Below are positions 17,307 through 25,402 of a stretch of DNA of 64,000 nt, piece by piece. The notes beneath the pieces were generated by a model. The model worked only from the letters and a program-made list of their open reading frames with translations. It searched no databases and had not been told where the DNA came from. The DNA comes from Roseateles terrae (GTDB taxonomy: Bacteria > Pseudomonadota > Gammaproteobacteria > Burkholderiales > Burkholderiaceae_C): positions 62,001 through 126,000 of the forward strand of contig NZ_JACHXO010000005.1 of the NCBI RefSeq assembly GCF_014192155.1. Direction: 5' to 3'. Position numbers and translations under genes: made by a program. Position 1 is the first letter of the stretch, and each line of letters starts with the position of its first letter.

Positions 17307-18062
17307 TTGGCGATCGAACTCTTCAATAACGGCAGCCATCGCTGTCTCATGTTTTCCGACTATGGCCACGAGGACGGCGTTCAGGCCAACCAGTTCCTCA
17401 TCGTGGACAGCGGCACCGGCGCGCTGATCGATCCGGGCGGCAACCTGGCCTATGGTGAACTGTACCTGGGCGTCACCGCCTGCTTCCCGCCGCACAAGCT
17501 GTCGGCGATTCTGGCGTCCCATGCGGATCCGGACATCATTGCGTCCCTGGACCGGTGGATGACGGCCACCTCCGCGCCCGTCTACATCTCCCGCATCTGG
17601 GAACGCTTCATTCCCCACTTCTGCAAACCGGGCAAGACCAGTGGCCGTGTGGTGGGCGTGCCGGATCGCGGCATGCGGATTCCCGTGGGGACCTGCGAGC
17701 TGGTGGCGCTGCCGGCCCACTTCATGCATTCGGAAGGCAACTTCCAGTTCTGGGATCCGGTCAGCGGCATTTTGTTTTCCGGCGACCTGGGGGTGTCCAT
17801 CGGTGTTGATCCGGGCGCAACGATCACCGAGCTGGCACCGCACATTCCGTCGATGCTGGCCTTCCACCGCCGCTACATGGTGAGTGGCAAGGTGCTGCGG
17901 CTGTGGGCGGAGATGGTGCGTTCGCTGCCCATCCGCAAGATCGTGCCGCAGCACGGCGCGCCAATGGAAGGGCCGGCGGTGCAGCAGTTCATCGACTGGA
18001 TCCAGACCCTGTCCTGCGGCATCGACCTGGTGACGCAGAAGGACTATGCGGTGCCGGCTTGA
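17307..18062 (+). CDS. MBL-fold diiron protein, ODP-like (oxygen-binding diiron protein)
   Basis: The 251-residue protein is a stand-alone metallo-beta-lactamase-fold domain of flavodiiron type. Likely metal ligands are His72, Asp74 and Asp76 in SHADPDI, His141 in HSEGN, Asp160 in LFSGDLG and His216 in PQHG. HxDxD in place of HxExD is what I recall for ODP, described in Treponema denticola as an oxygen-binding chemotaxis sensor. There is no flavodoxin or rubredoxin domain, so it is unlikely to be a self-sufficient NO/O2 reductase. Start: TTG at 17307, five bases after GGAG; the nearest ATG upstream is out of frame. The chemoreceptor upstream is the likely partner. Confidence 0.82.
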   Translation: MAIELFNNGSHRCLMFSDYGHEDGVQANQFLIVDSGTGALIDPGGNLAYGELYLGVTACFPPHKLSAILASHADPDIIASLDRWMTATSAPVYISRIWERFIPHFCKPGKTSGRVVGVPDRGMRIPVGTCELVALPAHFMHSEGNFQFWDPVSGILFSGDLGVSIGVDPGATITELAPHIPSMLAFHRRYMVSGKVLRLWAEMVRSLPIRKIVPQHGAPMEGPAVQQFIDWIQTLSCGIDLVTQKDYAVPA

Positions 18063-18080
18063 CCGGGCCGGGGCGCCGGC

Positions 18081-18112
18081 GTGCGGGCAGTGCGGGCAGT
18101 GCGGTCAGTGCG
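18081..18112. repeat. 9-bp tandem repeat at the end of the permease gene
   Basis: gtgcgggca occurs twice and gtgcggtca once in tandem (18081-18107), then gtgcgg. The last unit overlaps the permease stop codon (18105-18107) on the minus strand. Confidence 0.7.
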
Positions 18113-18758
18113 GATAGGCCATCCGCTTTTCCATCCACCGCTGCACCTGCTCGAACAGGAAGCTCAGCAGCCAGTAGATGACCGCGGCCATCAGGTAGAG
18201 CGGGAAGGGCTGGAAGGTGGTGGAGATCAGCTCCTTCGTCGCCAGCATCAGCTCGGTGACCGCAATCACCGACACCAGAGAGGTGTCCTTGATCAGGCTG
18301 ATCAGGCTGTTGGACAGGCTGGGCACCGCCGCCCGCAGGGCCTGCGGCGCCACGACGTAGCGCAGCGTCTGCTGCCGGGTCAGTCCCAGGCTGGTGCCGG
18401 CGAGCCACTGGTCCCGCGAGACTGCATCGATCGCGCCGCGCAGCGTTTCGCTCATGTAGGCGGCGACGTTGAGCGTCAGGGTCAGGATGCCGGCCGACAC
18501 CGGCGAGAACTCGATGCCGATACTGGGCAGGCCGTAATAGACGATGAAGACCTGCACCAGCAGCGGCGTGCCCCGCATCGCGCTGACATACACCGCGCTG
18601 ATCTGCCGCAGCAGCGGCACCTGCAGCACCCGCACGAGGGCAATCAGGCCGGCCAGCGGCAGACCCAGCACCATCGAGGACAGGGCGAAGAACAGCGTGT
18701 AGCCGCTGCCCTTGAGCAGCACCGGCCAGGCCAGTGCGAACAACGACGCGAGATCCAT
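18105..18758 (-). CDS. Amino-acid ABC transporter permease
   Basis: The 217-residue inner-membrane protein is of the His/Glu/Gln/Arg/opine (HEQRO) permease class. It has about five membrane segments, an N-terminal GYTLFFALSSMVLGLPLAGLIAL helix and PSLSNSLISLIKDTSLVSVIAV, the EAA-type loop that contacts the ATPase. The substrate-binding protein gene ends 20 bases upstream on the same strand, so they form an operon. No ATPase gene is adjacent; the NBD may be elsewhere. Polar amino acids are the expected class. Confidence 0.92.
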   Translation of the reverse strand: MDLASLFALAWPVLLKGSGYTLFFALSSMVLGLPLAGLIALVRVLQVPLLRQISAVYVSAMRGTPLLVQVFIVYYGLPSIGIEFSPVSAGILTLTLNVAAYMSETLRGAIDAVSRDQWLAGTSLGLTRQQTLRYVVAPQALRAAVPSLSNSLISLIKDTSLVSVIAVTELMLATKELISTTFQPFPLYLMAAVIYWLLSFLFEQVQRWMEKRMAYPH

Positions 18759-18778
18759 TCGGTGCAGGTCTGAGCGGA

Positions 18779-19627
18779 TTACTGCCCGCCGGCCAGCGGC
18801 TGGCTCACGTCACGCTCGAACCATTGCGTCGAGATCTTGGCGTAGGTGCCGTCCTTCTTCAGGTCGTCCAGGGCCTTGTCGATGGCGGCCTGGAACTTCG
18901 GATTGCCCTTACGGAACGGGATGGCGTTGCTCTCCGGCTTGCCGATGGCCGCACCGGCCTTCACCGGCAACCGGGTCTTGGCCTTGAGGTAGGGAATCAG
19001 CAGGCTGTCGTTGATGGCGGCATCGATGCGGCCGGTGGCCAGGTCCTGCAGGTATTCCGGAGCGCCCGGATAGGTGCGCACTTCCACCCCTGCGATGCCC
19101 TGGGCGAGCTTGGCGAAGTTGCTGCCCTGGCCCACGCCCACCTTCTTGCCCTTGAGGTCCGCCGCGGTGTCCAGCTTGCGTGTCTCGTTGGCACGCACGA
19201 TCAGCTGCGGATAGGAGATGACGTAGGGGCTGCTGAAATCAAAGGTCTGACGGCGTTCGTCGGTGGCGGCCACCTGGTTGACGATGACGTCGTACTTGCC
19301 CGCCTGCAGGCCGGCCAGGATGGCGCTCCATTCGGTGGTGGTGAATTCCGGCTTCACCCCCAGCTTGGCGGCGATGGCCTTGCCGATGTCCACATCGAAG
19401 CCGGTCAGCTCGCCCTTCTCGTTCTTGAAGTTGAACGGTGGGTAGGTGCCCTCACAGGCAATGCGAAGCGTGCCGCGGGCCTTCACTTCGTCCAGCAGGT
19501 CTGCCGCGTGGGCGGCCGGAGCCATGGCGAGCAGCACGGCGGCAAGGCCTGGCACCAGCGCCGCCTGACGCAGGAGGCGGCGGACGGTGGCGTGCGGACG
19601 GGGGGCGGCAGCGATCTGGACGGTCAT
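18779..19627 (-). CDS. Amino-acid ABC transporter substrate-binding protein
   Basis: The 282-residue precursor starts at the ATG at 19627 and has a signal peptide ~1-41 ending in APAAHA, with an unusually long, Arg-containing n-region. The mature part is a type 3 solute-binding domain: GTLRIACEGTYPPFNFKNEKGELTGFDVDI at its start, KYDVIVNQVAATDERRQTFDFSSPY in the first lobe, and DLKGKKVGVGQGSNF in the second. GFDVDIGKAIA and TDER are hallmarks of cystine- and polar-amino-acid-binding proteins. It precedes the permease in one operon. Confidence 0.93.
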   Translation of the reverse strand: MTVQIAAAPRPHATVRRLLRQAALVPGLAAVLLAMAPAAHAADLLDEVKARGTLRIACEGTYPPFNFKNEKGELTGFDVDIGKAIAAKLGVKPEFTTTEWSAILAGLQAGKYDVIVNQVAATDERRQTFDFSSPYVISYPQLIVRANETRKLDTAADLKGKKVGVGQGSNFAKLAQGIAGVEVRTYPGAPEYLQDLATGRIDAAINDSLLIPYLKAKTRLPVKAGAAIGKPESNAIPFRKGNPKFQAAIDKALDDLKKDGTYAKISTQWFERDVSQPLAGGQ

Positions 19628-19793
19628 GTCGTTCCTCGGCATTCCTGGGGTCGTGAGACCCAGCATCTTGCCTCAAGGCGTTCCAACAGGAAGCTATAAG
19701 GTCATGCCCATTCTGTCGCTGCCTTCGGGGGCGCCCGTCCGCGACTCACGTTGGAGGCCGAGATCCGCTCAGGCCGCGGTTCAGCCCCGGGCC

Positions 19794-20036
19794 TCACATG
19801 CCCAGTTGCTTCAGCGCCGCCTGCAGACCGGTCACGCCGCCCACGCGCTGGTCGTTGATGAACACCTGCGGCATCTGGCGCACGGCCGGGCCGCACTTCG
19901 CGTAGAAAGCCAGGCGCTCGGCTTCGTCGTCGATCTTGATTTCCTCATAAGCGAGGGACCGGGACTTGAGCAGCATCTTGGCCGTGTCGCATTGGGGGCA
20001 GGCCGACTTCGAATAAACAACGATCTTGAGTTCCAT
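19794..20036 (-). CDS. Glutaredoxin-like protein
   Basis: The 80-residue thioredoxin-fold protein starts MELKIVVYSKSACPQCDTAK. The redox motif is Cys13-Pro-Gln-Cys16, and the conserved cis-Pro stands in QMPQVFINDQRVGG, which is followed by the glycine pair of the glutathione-binding site. Full-length for NrdH/GrxC-type glutaredoxins. It probably reduces disulfides in the cytoplasm with glutathione or thioredoxin reductase. A long same-frame extension to 20987 overlaps the antiparallel substrate-binding protein gene and is rejected. Confidence 0.88.
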   Translation of the reverse strand: MELKIVVYSKSACPQCDTAKMLLKSRSLAYEEIKIDDEAERLAFYAKCGPAVRQMPQVFINDQRVGGVTGLQAALKQLGM

Positions 20037-20354
20037 GGCCGTGACTGTAGCGGCTCCGCCGGGGCGATGCCGCCGGGGGGCCGCGAGGGGGGATGCAGAC
20101 CGGTGTGGCGTCCGTCGGACAGGCGCACCGGTGATACCGGAACCATCCAGGATTTGGGCGATTCGCGCGTCGGCCGATGGGGTCAGGAAGGTGTAAATCC
20201 CGTGCCCATCGGCACTATCCGACAAACGGCTGTGGTGCCGGTGCGACCGGTCTGTGCGCCGGGCGCCCGGCTGAGGTACTGTGCCGCGTCCCGCCACGAC
20301 GGCGGTGCCAGAGCCGCTTTGATCCGTGCTGTTGTCGACTTTTTGAGAGCGTCC
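20037..20354. other. 318-base divergent intergenic region
   Basis: It separates the glutaredoxin and glutamate/aspartate-binding protein genes and should hold both promoters. It is GC-rich, and short open frames on both strands show no family features. No operator, riboswitch or small RNA could be recognised. Confidence 0.5.
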
Positions 20355-21272
20355 ATGTCTGTTTCCTTCCTGCGTCGTACCGCCCGCCCCGTCGTTCTGA
20401 GCGTCCTGGGCCTGGCGGCATCCCTGATGGCCGTGGCGGCCCATGCGGACACCCTGTCCCGCATCCGCGAGACCAAGACGATCAACCTGGGCGTGCGTGA
20501 TGCCGCGCGTCCGTTTTCCTTCCTGAACGAGGCCAAACAGCCGGTCGGTTACTCGGTCGACCTGTGCCTGGCCGCCGTGGACGAGATCAAGAAGGAACTC
20601 AAGCTGCCTGAGCTGAAGGTCAACTATGTGGTGGTGTCCGGCGCGGAGCGGATTCCCAAGCTGCAGAAGGAAGAGATCGACCTGGAGTGCGGCTCCACCA
20701 CCAACACCAAGGCCCGCCAGGAGCAGGTGGCCTTCAGCTACACCATCTTCGTGGCCGGCATGAAGGTGCTGGTGCCCAAGGGCACCCGGGTGGAATCGCT
20801 GAAGGACCTCGAGGGCATGACCGTGGCCGTGAGCAAGGGCACGACCTCCGAGAAGCTGTTCACCCAGCTCAACAGCTCCGGCGAAGCGAAGATGCAGCTG
20901 GTGCAATACGCCAACAATGCGGAGGCCTTCAAGGCCCTGCGCGACGGCAAGGCCCGCGCTTTCCCCCAGGATGACGCGCTGCTGCAAGGCCTGGCCTCCA
21001 AGGAAAAGGCGCTGGATGCGCTGGGCCTGGCCAGCATGGCCTTCTCGGTGGAGCCCTACGGCATCATGATGCGCAAGGGTGAGCCGCGTCTGAGCGAAGT
21101 GGTGGACCGGACCCTGAGCCGCCTCTACAGCAGTGGCGAGGTCCAGACCATCTACAAGAAGTGGTTCGAGACGCCGGCCCTGTCGATTCCGATGAGCCGC
21201 CTGACGCGCGACAGCTTCATGCGTCCCAACAAGGAAGCCGGCGTGGCCATGTTGCTGGGCTACTCCATCTGA
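20355..21272 (+). CDS. gltI: Glutamate/aspartate-type ABC transporter substrate-binding protein
   Basis: The 305-residue precursor has a signal peptide ~1-31 ending in AAHA. The mature protein resembles GltI: TINLGVRDAARPFSFLNEAKQPVGYSVDLC, then DLECGSTTNTKARQEQVAFSYTIFVAG (the ECGSTTNT loop binds the alpha-amino and carboxylate groups in GltI) and a C-terminal RLYSSGEVQTIYKKWF. The start at 20355 gives a normal signal peptide; the frame is open further upstream without coding character. No gltJKL permease or ATPase genes follow, so it is an orphan binding protein here. A small hairpin (GCGTGA/TCACGC, 21287-21302) lies after the stop. Confidence 0.88.
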   Translation: MSVSFLRRTARPVVLSVLGLAASLMAVAAHADTLSRIRETKTINLGVRDAARPFSFLNEAKQPVGYSVDLCLAAVDEIKKELKLPELKVNYVVVSGAERIPKLQKEEIDLECGSTTNTKARQEQVAFSYTIFVAGMKVLVPKGTRVESLKDLEGMTVAVSKGTTSEKLFTQLNSSGEAKMQLVQYANNAEAFKALRDGKARAFPQDDALLQGLASKEKALDALGLASMAFSVEPYGIMMRKGEPRLSEVVDRTLSRLYSSGEVQTIYKKWFETPALSIPMSRLTRDSFMRPNKEAGVAMLLGYSI

Positions 21273-21367
21273 CGGCGCGCTGCCGGGCGTGAGGCGTCAC
21301 GCGGATTTGCGATGATGGGGCGGTCGCCAGAGCGGATGCCCCCTCTGGTCGTAATGAAGGATCCGTG

Positions 21368-22519
21368 ATGCCGACTCCCGTTCCCGCCGCCTCCGCGCTA
21401 TCCGCTTCCGCAGTATCCGCTTCCGCGCTCCCCGCTTCCGATCTTCCGCCTTCATCGGCCCGTGCGCGTGCCATGAAGGCAGCTTGCGACATGCTGGGCA
21501 GCGCCCTGCCGCTGATCCAGGCGCCGCTGGCCGGGGTACAGCTCTCCGCCATGGCGCTGGCCGTCTGCCGGTCCGGCGGTGTGGGATCGCTCCCTGCGGC
21601 GCTGCTGCCGCCAGACGCCTTGCAGCGGGAGCTGCAGGCACTGAGCGCCGGCACCGACCGGCCCTACAACGTCAATTTCTTCGCCCACATTCCACCGCTC
21701 GCGGATCCCGCCCGCGAGGCGCGCTGGCGGGAGCGCCTCGCGCCCTACTACACCGAGTTCGGGGTGGATCCGGCCAGCATCGTCGAGGGCGTCGGCCGCC
21801 AGCCGTTCAACCACGCGGTGGCGGATCTGGTGGAGGTCTTCAAGCCGCCCATCGTCAGTTTCCACTTCGGGCTGCCTGCGCCGGACCTGCTGGCGCGGGT
21901 CCGGTCCTGGGGTAGCCGTGTGCTCTCGACCGCCACCACGTTGGAAGAGGCCCGCTGGCTGGAAGCTCACGGGGTGGACGGCATCATCGCGCAGGGCTGG
22001 GAAGCGGGCGGCCATCGCGGCCATTTCCTCAGCGCCGACCTCACCCGGCAGACCGGACTGATGGCGCTGCTGCCGCAAGTCGTGCGGGCAGTGAAGGTGC
22101 CGGTCATCGCCACCGGTGGCATCACCGACGCGGCGAGTGTCCGCGCGGCCCTGGCCCTGGGCGCGGGGGCGGTGCAGGTGGGCACGGCCTTCATGCTCTG
22201 CGAAGAAGCGATCACCTCCGCGCCGCACCGGCAGGCCTTGCGACAGCCTGACCTGCATCACACGGCGGTGACCAACCTGATGACCGGACGGCCGGCGCGC
22301 GGCATCGTCAACCGGCTGATGCGAGAAGTCGGGCCGATCAACGAGCTGGCCCCGGCCTTCCCGCTGGCGGTCAGCGCGCTGGCCCCGTTGCGGGCCAAGG
22401 CCGAGGCTTTGGGAAGCGGAGACTTTTCCCCGCTGTGGTCGGGGCAGAACTTCAGCGGGCTGAAGGAAGTGCCGGCGGCCGCCCTCGTGGCGGAACTGGC
22501 GCAAGGCTTCGCGGACTGA
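21368..22519 (+). CDS. NAD(P)H-dependent flavin oxidoreductase / nitronate monooxygenase-like
   Basis: The ~383-residue TIM-barrel flavoprotein is of the 2-nitropropane dioxygenase family. It shows PLIQAPLAGVQLSAMALAVCRSGGVGSL near the core start, VEVFKPPIVSFHFGLP, the catalytic-His segment AQGWEAGGHRGHF and the FMN-phosphate loop VIATGGITDAASVRAALALGAGAVQVGTAF. Residues ~10-35 are a pentapeptide repeat (ALSAS, AVSAS, ALPAS) encoded by 15-base units, absent from ordinary family members. The domain proper would start at the ATG at 21473. A GTG directly precedes the ATG at 21368. The natural substrate, often propionate-3-nitronate or other nitronates, is not shown. Confidence 0.87.
   Translation: MPTPVPAASALSASAVSASALPASDLPPSSARARAMKAACDMLGSALPLIQAPLAGVQLSAMALAVCRSGGVGSLPAALLPPDALQRELQALSAGTDRPYNVNFFAHIPPLADPAREARWRERLAPYYTEFGVDPASIVEGVGRQPFNHAVADLVEVFKPPIVSFHFGLPAPDLLARVRSWGSRVLSTATTLEEARWLEAHGVDGIIAQGWEAGGHRGHFLSADLTRQTGLMALLPQVVRAVKVPVIATGGITDAASVRAALALGAGAVQVGTAFMLCEEAITSAPHRQALRQPDLHHTAVTNLMTGRPARGIVNRLMREVGPINELAPAFPLAVSALAPLRAKAEALGSGDFSPLWSGQNFSGLKEVPAAALVAELAQGFAD
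21395..21439. repeat. Three 15-bp units in the flavin oxidoreductase N-terminus
   Basis: gcgctatccgcttcc, gcagtatccgcttcc and gcgctccccgcttcc run in tandem. They encode the pentapeptides ALSAS, AVSAS and ALPAS in frame. If translation starts instead at 21473, the repeat would lie in the 5' leader. Confidence 0.8.
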
Positions 22520-22561
22520 TCAGCCAGGGGCGCGGCACCCTGCGGCGGACGGGTTCGCTCC

Positions 22562-23542
22562 TCAGGGAAGGGCGTGCCCCCGCGCCGCCTCATACAGCGC
22601 ATACCACTCGCCGCGGGTCAGGGTGAGGCGCAAGGCGTCGGCGCAGGCGCGGATGCGCGCCGGATGGCTGCTGCCGATCACCGGCTGGATGCGCGCCGGG
22701 TGCCGCATCAGCCAGGCGAGCAACACGCCTTCGGTCGAGACGCCATGGCGCTCGGCCACGGTGTGCACCAGGCGACGGGCAGCCTCGTCGGCGGGATCCC
22801 TGGCGGTCTCACCGCTGAAGCGCCCCCGCGCCAGCGAGGCCCAGGCCTGCACCTGGATGCCGTGCTGCTGGCAGTGCTCCAGCGTGCCGGCCCAGGCCAG
22901 CGCGCCGGGGCGCGTGCCGGCCTGGACATCGTTGAAGGTGGTGCCGGACTCGATCGGCTCCAGGTGCCCCAGACCGATCTCGAACTGGTTGACCACCAGG
23001 GGCTGGTCCAGCGAACGGCTGAGCCAGGCCATCTGGCCGGCATTCATGTTGGACACGCCGAAGTGGCGCACCTTGCCCTGCTCGCGCAGCTGACGGAAGG
23101 CCAGGGCGATCTCCTCCGGCTCCCACAGCGGATCCGGACGGTGCAGCAGCAGGATGTCCAGACGCTCGGTGCCCAGCCGACGCAGGCTTGCTTCGGTCGC
23201 CGCCACGATGTACTCGCGGGAGAGGTCGAAACGCTTGGGGCCTTCCTCATCTTCAAAGCGGATGCCGCATTTGCTCTGCAGCACCACCCGGTCGCGCAGC
23301 GAGGGTTGGCGGCGCATCAGTTCGCCGAAGACCGACTCGGCCTTGCCGCGGGTGTAGATGTCCGCGTGGTCAAAGAGGGTGACGCCGATGTCCAGCGCGG
23401 CTTCCACCGCCGCATGCGCGTGGGCGACATGCGCTTCGGTGTAGGGCGTGTCATCCCAGGTGCCGCCCAGGCCCATGCAGCCAAAGGCCAGCGCACTGGT
23501 GGAAGGAAGATGCTGTTGCAGAGGAAGGGACGGGAGGGCCAT
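22562..23542 (-). CDS. Aldo/keto reductase
   Basis: The 326-residue protein is an NADPH-dependent oxidoreductase with the (alpha/beta)8 fold. It contains GVTLFDHADIYTRGKAESVFGE (catalytic Asp and Tyr), VLQSKCGI (catalytic Lys), LDILLLHRPDPL (catalytic His), RHFGVSNMNAGQM and the C-terminal cofactor-binding PVIGSSHPARIRA. The layout matches the YdhF-type AKR subfamily. Start: ATG at 23542; a longer frame to 23800 runs into the divergent LacI gene. It is divergent from that regulator with 132 bases between starts, so control by it is likely. Confidence 0.92.
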   Translation of the reverse strand: MALPSLPLQQHLPSTSALAFGCMGLGGTWDDTPYTEAHVAHAHAAVEAALDIGVTLFDHADIYTRGKAESVFGELMRRQPSLRDRVVLQSKCGIRFEDEEGPKRFDLSREYIVAATEASLRRLGTERLDILLLHRPDPLWEPEEIALAFRQLREQGKVRHFGVSNMNAGQMAWLSRSLDQPLVVNQFEIGLGHLEPIESGTTFNDVQAGTRPGALAWAGTLEHCQQHGIQVQAWASLARGRFSGETARDPADEAARRLVHTVAERHGVSTEGVLLAWLMRHPARIQPVIGSSHPARIRACADALRLTLTRGEWYALYEAARGHALP

Positions 23543-23550
23543 GGCTATCT

Positions 23551-23572
23551 CGGTCGGTCGGTCGGTCGGTCG
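23551..23572. repeat. Tetranucleotide repeat (CGGT)5 in a divergent promoter region
   Basis: CGGT is repeated five times plus CG, only eight bases upstream of the aldo/keto reductase ATG on the minus strand. It lies where the ribosome binding site or 5' leader should be. A tract like this can vary in length by slippage. Confidence 0.85.
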
Positions 23573-23674
23573 GGTCCGTCGGCGCGGTCCGGGCTCGGGT
23601 TGTTCAGCACGATCCAGGTCGGGCGGCGAGCTGCATTGTGGCCGAGGTGGCAGGCCGCTTGCCCCGACCCTTGC

Positions 23675-24685
23675 ATGCGAAAGCGTCGAGCGACCGAACG
23701 CCCCACCCTGGCGGATGTGGCGGCCCAGGCCAGGGTATCGGCCATTACCGTATCCCGTTATTTCAATGCGCCCGCGCGGGTGGGGGCCGATGCCCGGCAA
23801 CGGATCAAGGCGGCCGTCGAGGCGCTGAACTATGTGCCCAATCTAGCGGCGGGCGGCCTGGCCTCTGCCCACAACAAGGTGGTGGCGATGGTGGTGCCCA
23901 ACATCTCGGGGCCGATCTTTGCGCAGACGCTGCAATCGCTCTCCGATGGTCTTTCGGAGGCTGGTTATCAGTTGTTGCTGGCTTCCAGCTACTTTTCGCT
24001 GGAGGCGGAAGAGCGCGCCGTTCGCGCCTTCCTGGGCTGGCAGCCGGCGGCGCTGGTGCTGACCAGCCGGCACCACAGCGCCGGCACCGAACGGCTGATC
24101 GAGTCGGCCGGGGTTCCGGTGATGGAGACCTGGGACCTGGCGCAGCGGCGTACGCCTTTTCAAATCGGCTTTTCGCATCGGCAGGTGGGACGCGACGGCG
24201 TGCAGTACCTCCAGGAGCGCGGCTATCAGCGCATTGCCTTTGTGCATAACAGCGCTGCAGGCGATCTCAGCGCCAGGGAACGATGCGAAGGTTATGCCGA
24301 CGCACTCAAAGCGGCTGGACGCACGCCGTTCTTCGTGACGCCCACCGAGCCGGACCCCCTGGCAGCCGGGGCGCAGGCCCTGACGCTGCTGCTCGAACAG
24401 CAGCCACGGCCTGATGCCGCCTTCTTTGCCAACGACAATCTCGCTTGTGGCGCCCTGCTCGCCGCCCAGCGACAGGGGCTGCGGGTGCCCGCGGAACTCG
24501 CGCTGTTCGGCTTCGGTGATTACGCCTTTGCCGACAAGCTGCTGCCGAGCCTCAGCACCATCCGGCCGCCTGCGCGGGAGATCGGCCATTGCGCAGCCCG
24601 GCACATCCTGACGCTCGCTGAAGGAGGGGAGCCGCCGCGACTCACTGCATTGGCCTGCGAGGTGATTGCGCGGGAGAGTGCGTGA
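23675..24685 (+). CDS. LacI-family transcriptional regulator (GntR-repressor-like)
   Basis: The 336-residue protein starts MRKRRATERPTLADVAAQARVSAITVSRYF, a LacI helix-turn-helix with the VSAITVSR recognition helix. The hinge ALNYVPNLAAGGLAS and the effector domain (VVAMVVPNISGPIFAQTLQSLSD, later FANDNLACGALLAAQRQGLRVPAELALFGFGD) resemble the gluconate repressor subgroup. It is transcribed divergently from the aldo/keto reductase. Likely effector is a sugar acid or sugar, by subgroup only. Confidence 0.92.
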   Translation: MRKRRATERPTLADVAAQARVSAITVSRYFNAPARVGADARQRIKAAVEALNYVPNLAAGGLASAHNKVVAMVVPNISGPIFAQTLQSLSDGLSEAGYQLLLASSYFSLEAEERAVRAFLGWQPAALVLTSRHHSAGTERLIESAGVPVMETWDLAQRRTPFQIGFSHRQVGRDGVQYLQERGYQRIAFVHNSAAGDLSARERCEGYADALKAAGRTPFFVTPTEPDPLAAGAQALTLLLEQQPRPDAAFFANDNLACGALLAAQRQGLRVPAELALFGFGDYAFADKLLPSLSTIRPPAREIGHCAARHILTLAEGGEPPRLTALACEVIARESA

Positions 24686-24949
24686 AGAAGCGTCGGACGC
24701 AACCTCTGACGATTGCTGCGGTGCATCACGCAATTTGTTTGCGGTTTTTCATACTCCATTTCCCGGTCGAGGTGTACAACCCACTCGGGGGTCCTCCATG
24801 GCAGGGGAGCGCAGTACGACGCGCTGGACGGCTTGGACTGCACAGGACTGGGTTCGACCCATTCGACTGCATGGAACGCCCCCAGATGCCCGCATGACCA
24901 CCCTCATTGCCGGCAGGCGGAATGCATTGACCGTCTGTGGCCGTTGTGT

Positions 24950-25180
24950 ATGCAGCAGACTTCTCCACCTCGTCAGCACAAAGGCCGCATCTACCTGCTT
25001 GCGGCTCACGGCACCGGACCGTTCCAGGGGCGATTCATGCTCCGCGGACAGGGCGACAGCCATATGGATGCCAGCCGCTGGCATGAACTGGACGACGACT
25101 GGCCCAGCGAGGAAGAAGCCCTCTCCCATGCGGATAAGGTGGCGCGGCAATACATCACCACTTTTGCGGATCAGGCCTGA
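24950..25180 (+). CDS. Small hypothetical protein
   Basis: The 76-residue candidate runs from ATG at 24950 (MQQTSPPRQHKGRIYLLAAH) to 25180. Its centre alternates beta strands (GRFMLRGQG) and its C-terminus is a charged helix (SEEEALSHADKVARQYITT). Composition is protein-like, unlike the same frame upstream of 24950, which is Cys/His-rich and probably non-coding. No good ribosome site is visible and no family is recognised. The remaining 264 bases back to the LacI stop show nothing I can name. Confidence 0.45.
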   Translation: MQQTSPPRQHKGRIYLLAAHGTGPFQGRFMLRGQGDSHMDASRWHELDDDWPSEEEALSHADKVARQYITTFADQA

Positions 25181-25402
25181 GCGTTCCTTGCACTTCGCTC
25201 AATTCCTGAGCGGCACGCGTGGTCTTCCATTGCCGCCAGGTCGCATCAATGCGGCAATCCCACCAGCCACCGTACGCATGACGGCTGCGGCCCTCGGGGA
25301 GGCAGGCATTCGCTTTGCCGCGATGTCCCACCCCCCGGCGGCTGCCGAGTTGTTCGGGCAGAGACCCGGCGTCCGTCTGAGATGGGGGCAAGGGAGAACT
25401 AC

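Noticed and set aside
18081-18112. Short 9-bp repeats considered as a CRISPR-like or attachment site
   Set aside because: Units are contiguous with no spacers and overlap a stop codon; ordinary slippage repeat.
19794-20987. 397-codon minus-strand frame ending in the glutaredoxin
   Set aside because: Everything upstream of 20036 is antiparallel to the glutamate/aspartate-binding protein gene and has shadow composition (Gly/His/Gln-rich).
24713-25180. 155-codon frame starting at 24713
   Set aside because: Only the part after 24950 has protein-like composition; the first half is Cys/His/Ser-rich and lacks a ribosome site, so a shorter gene is reported.
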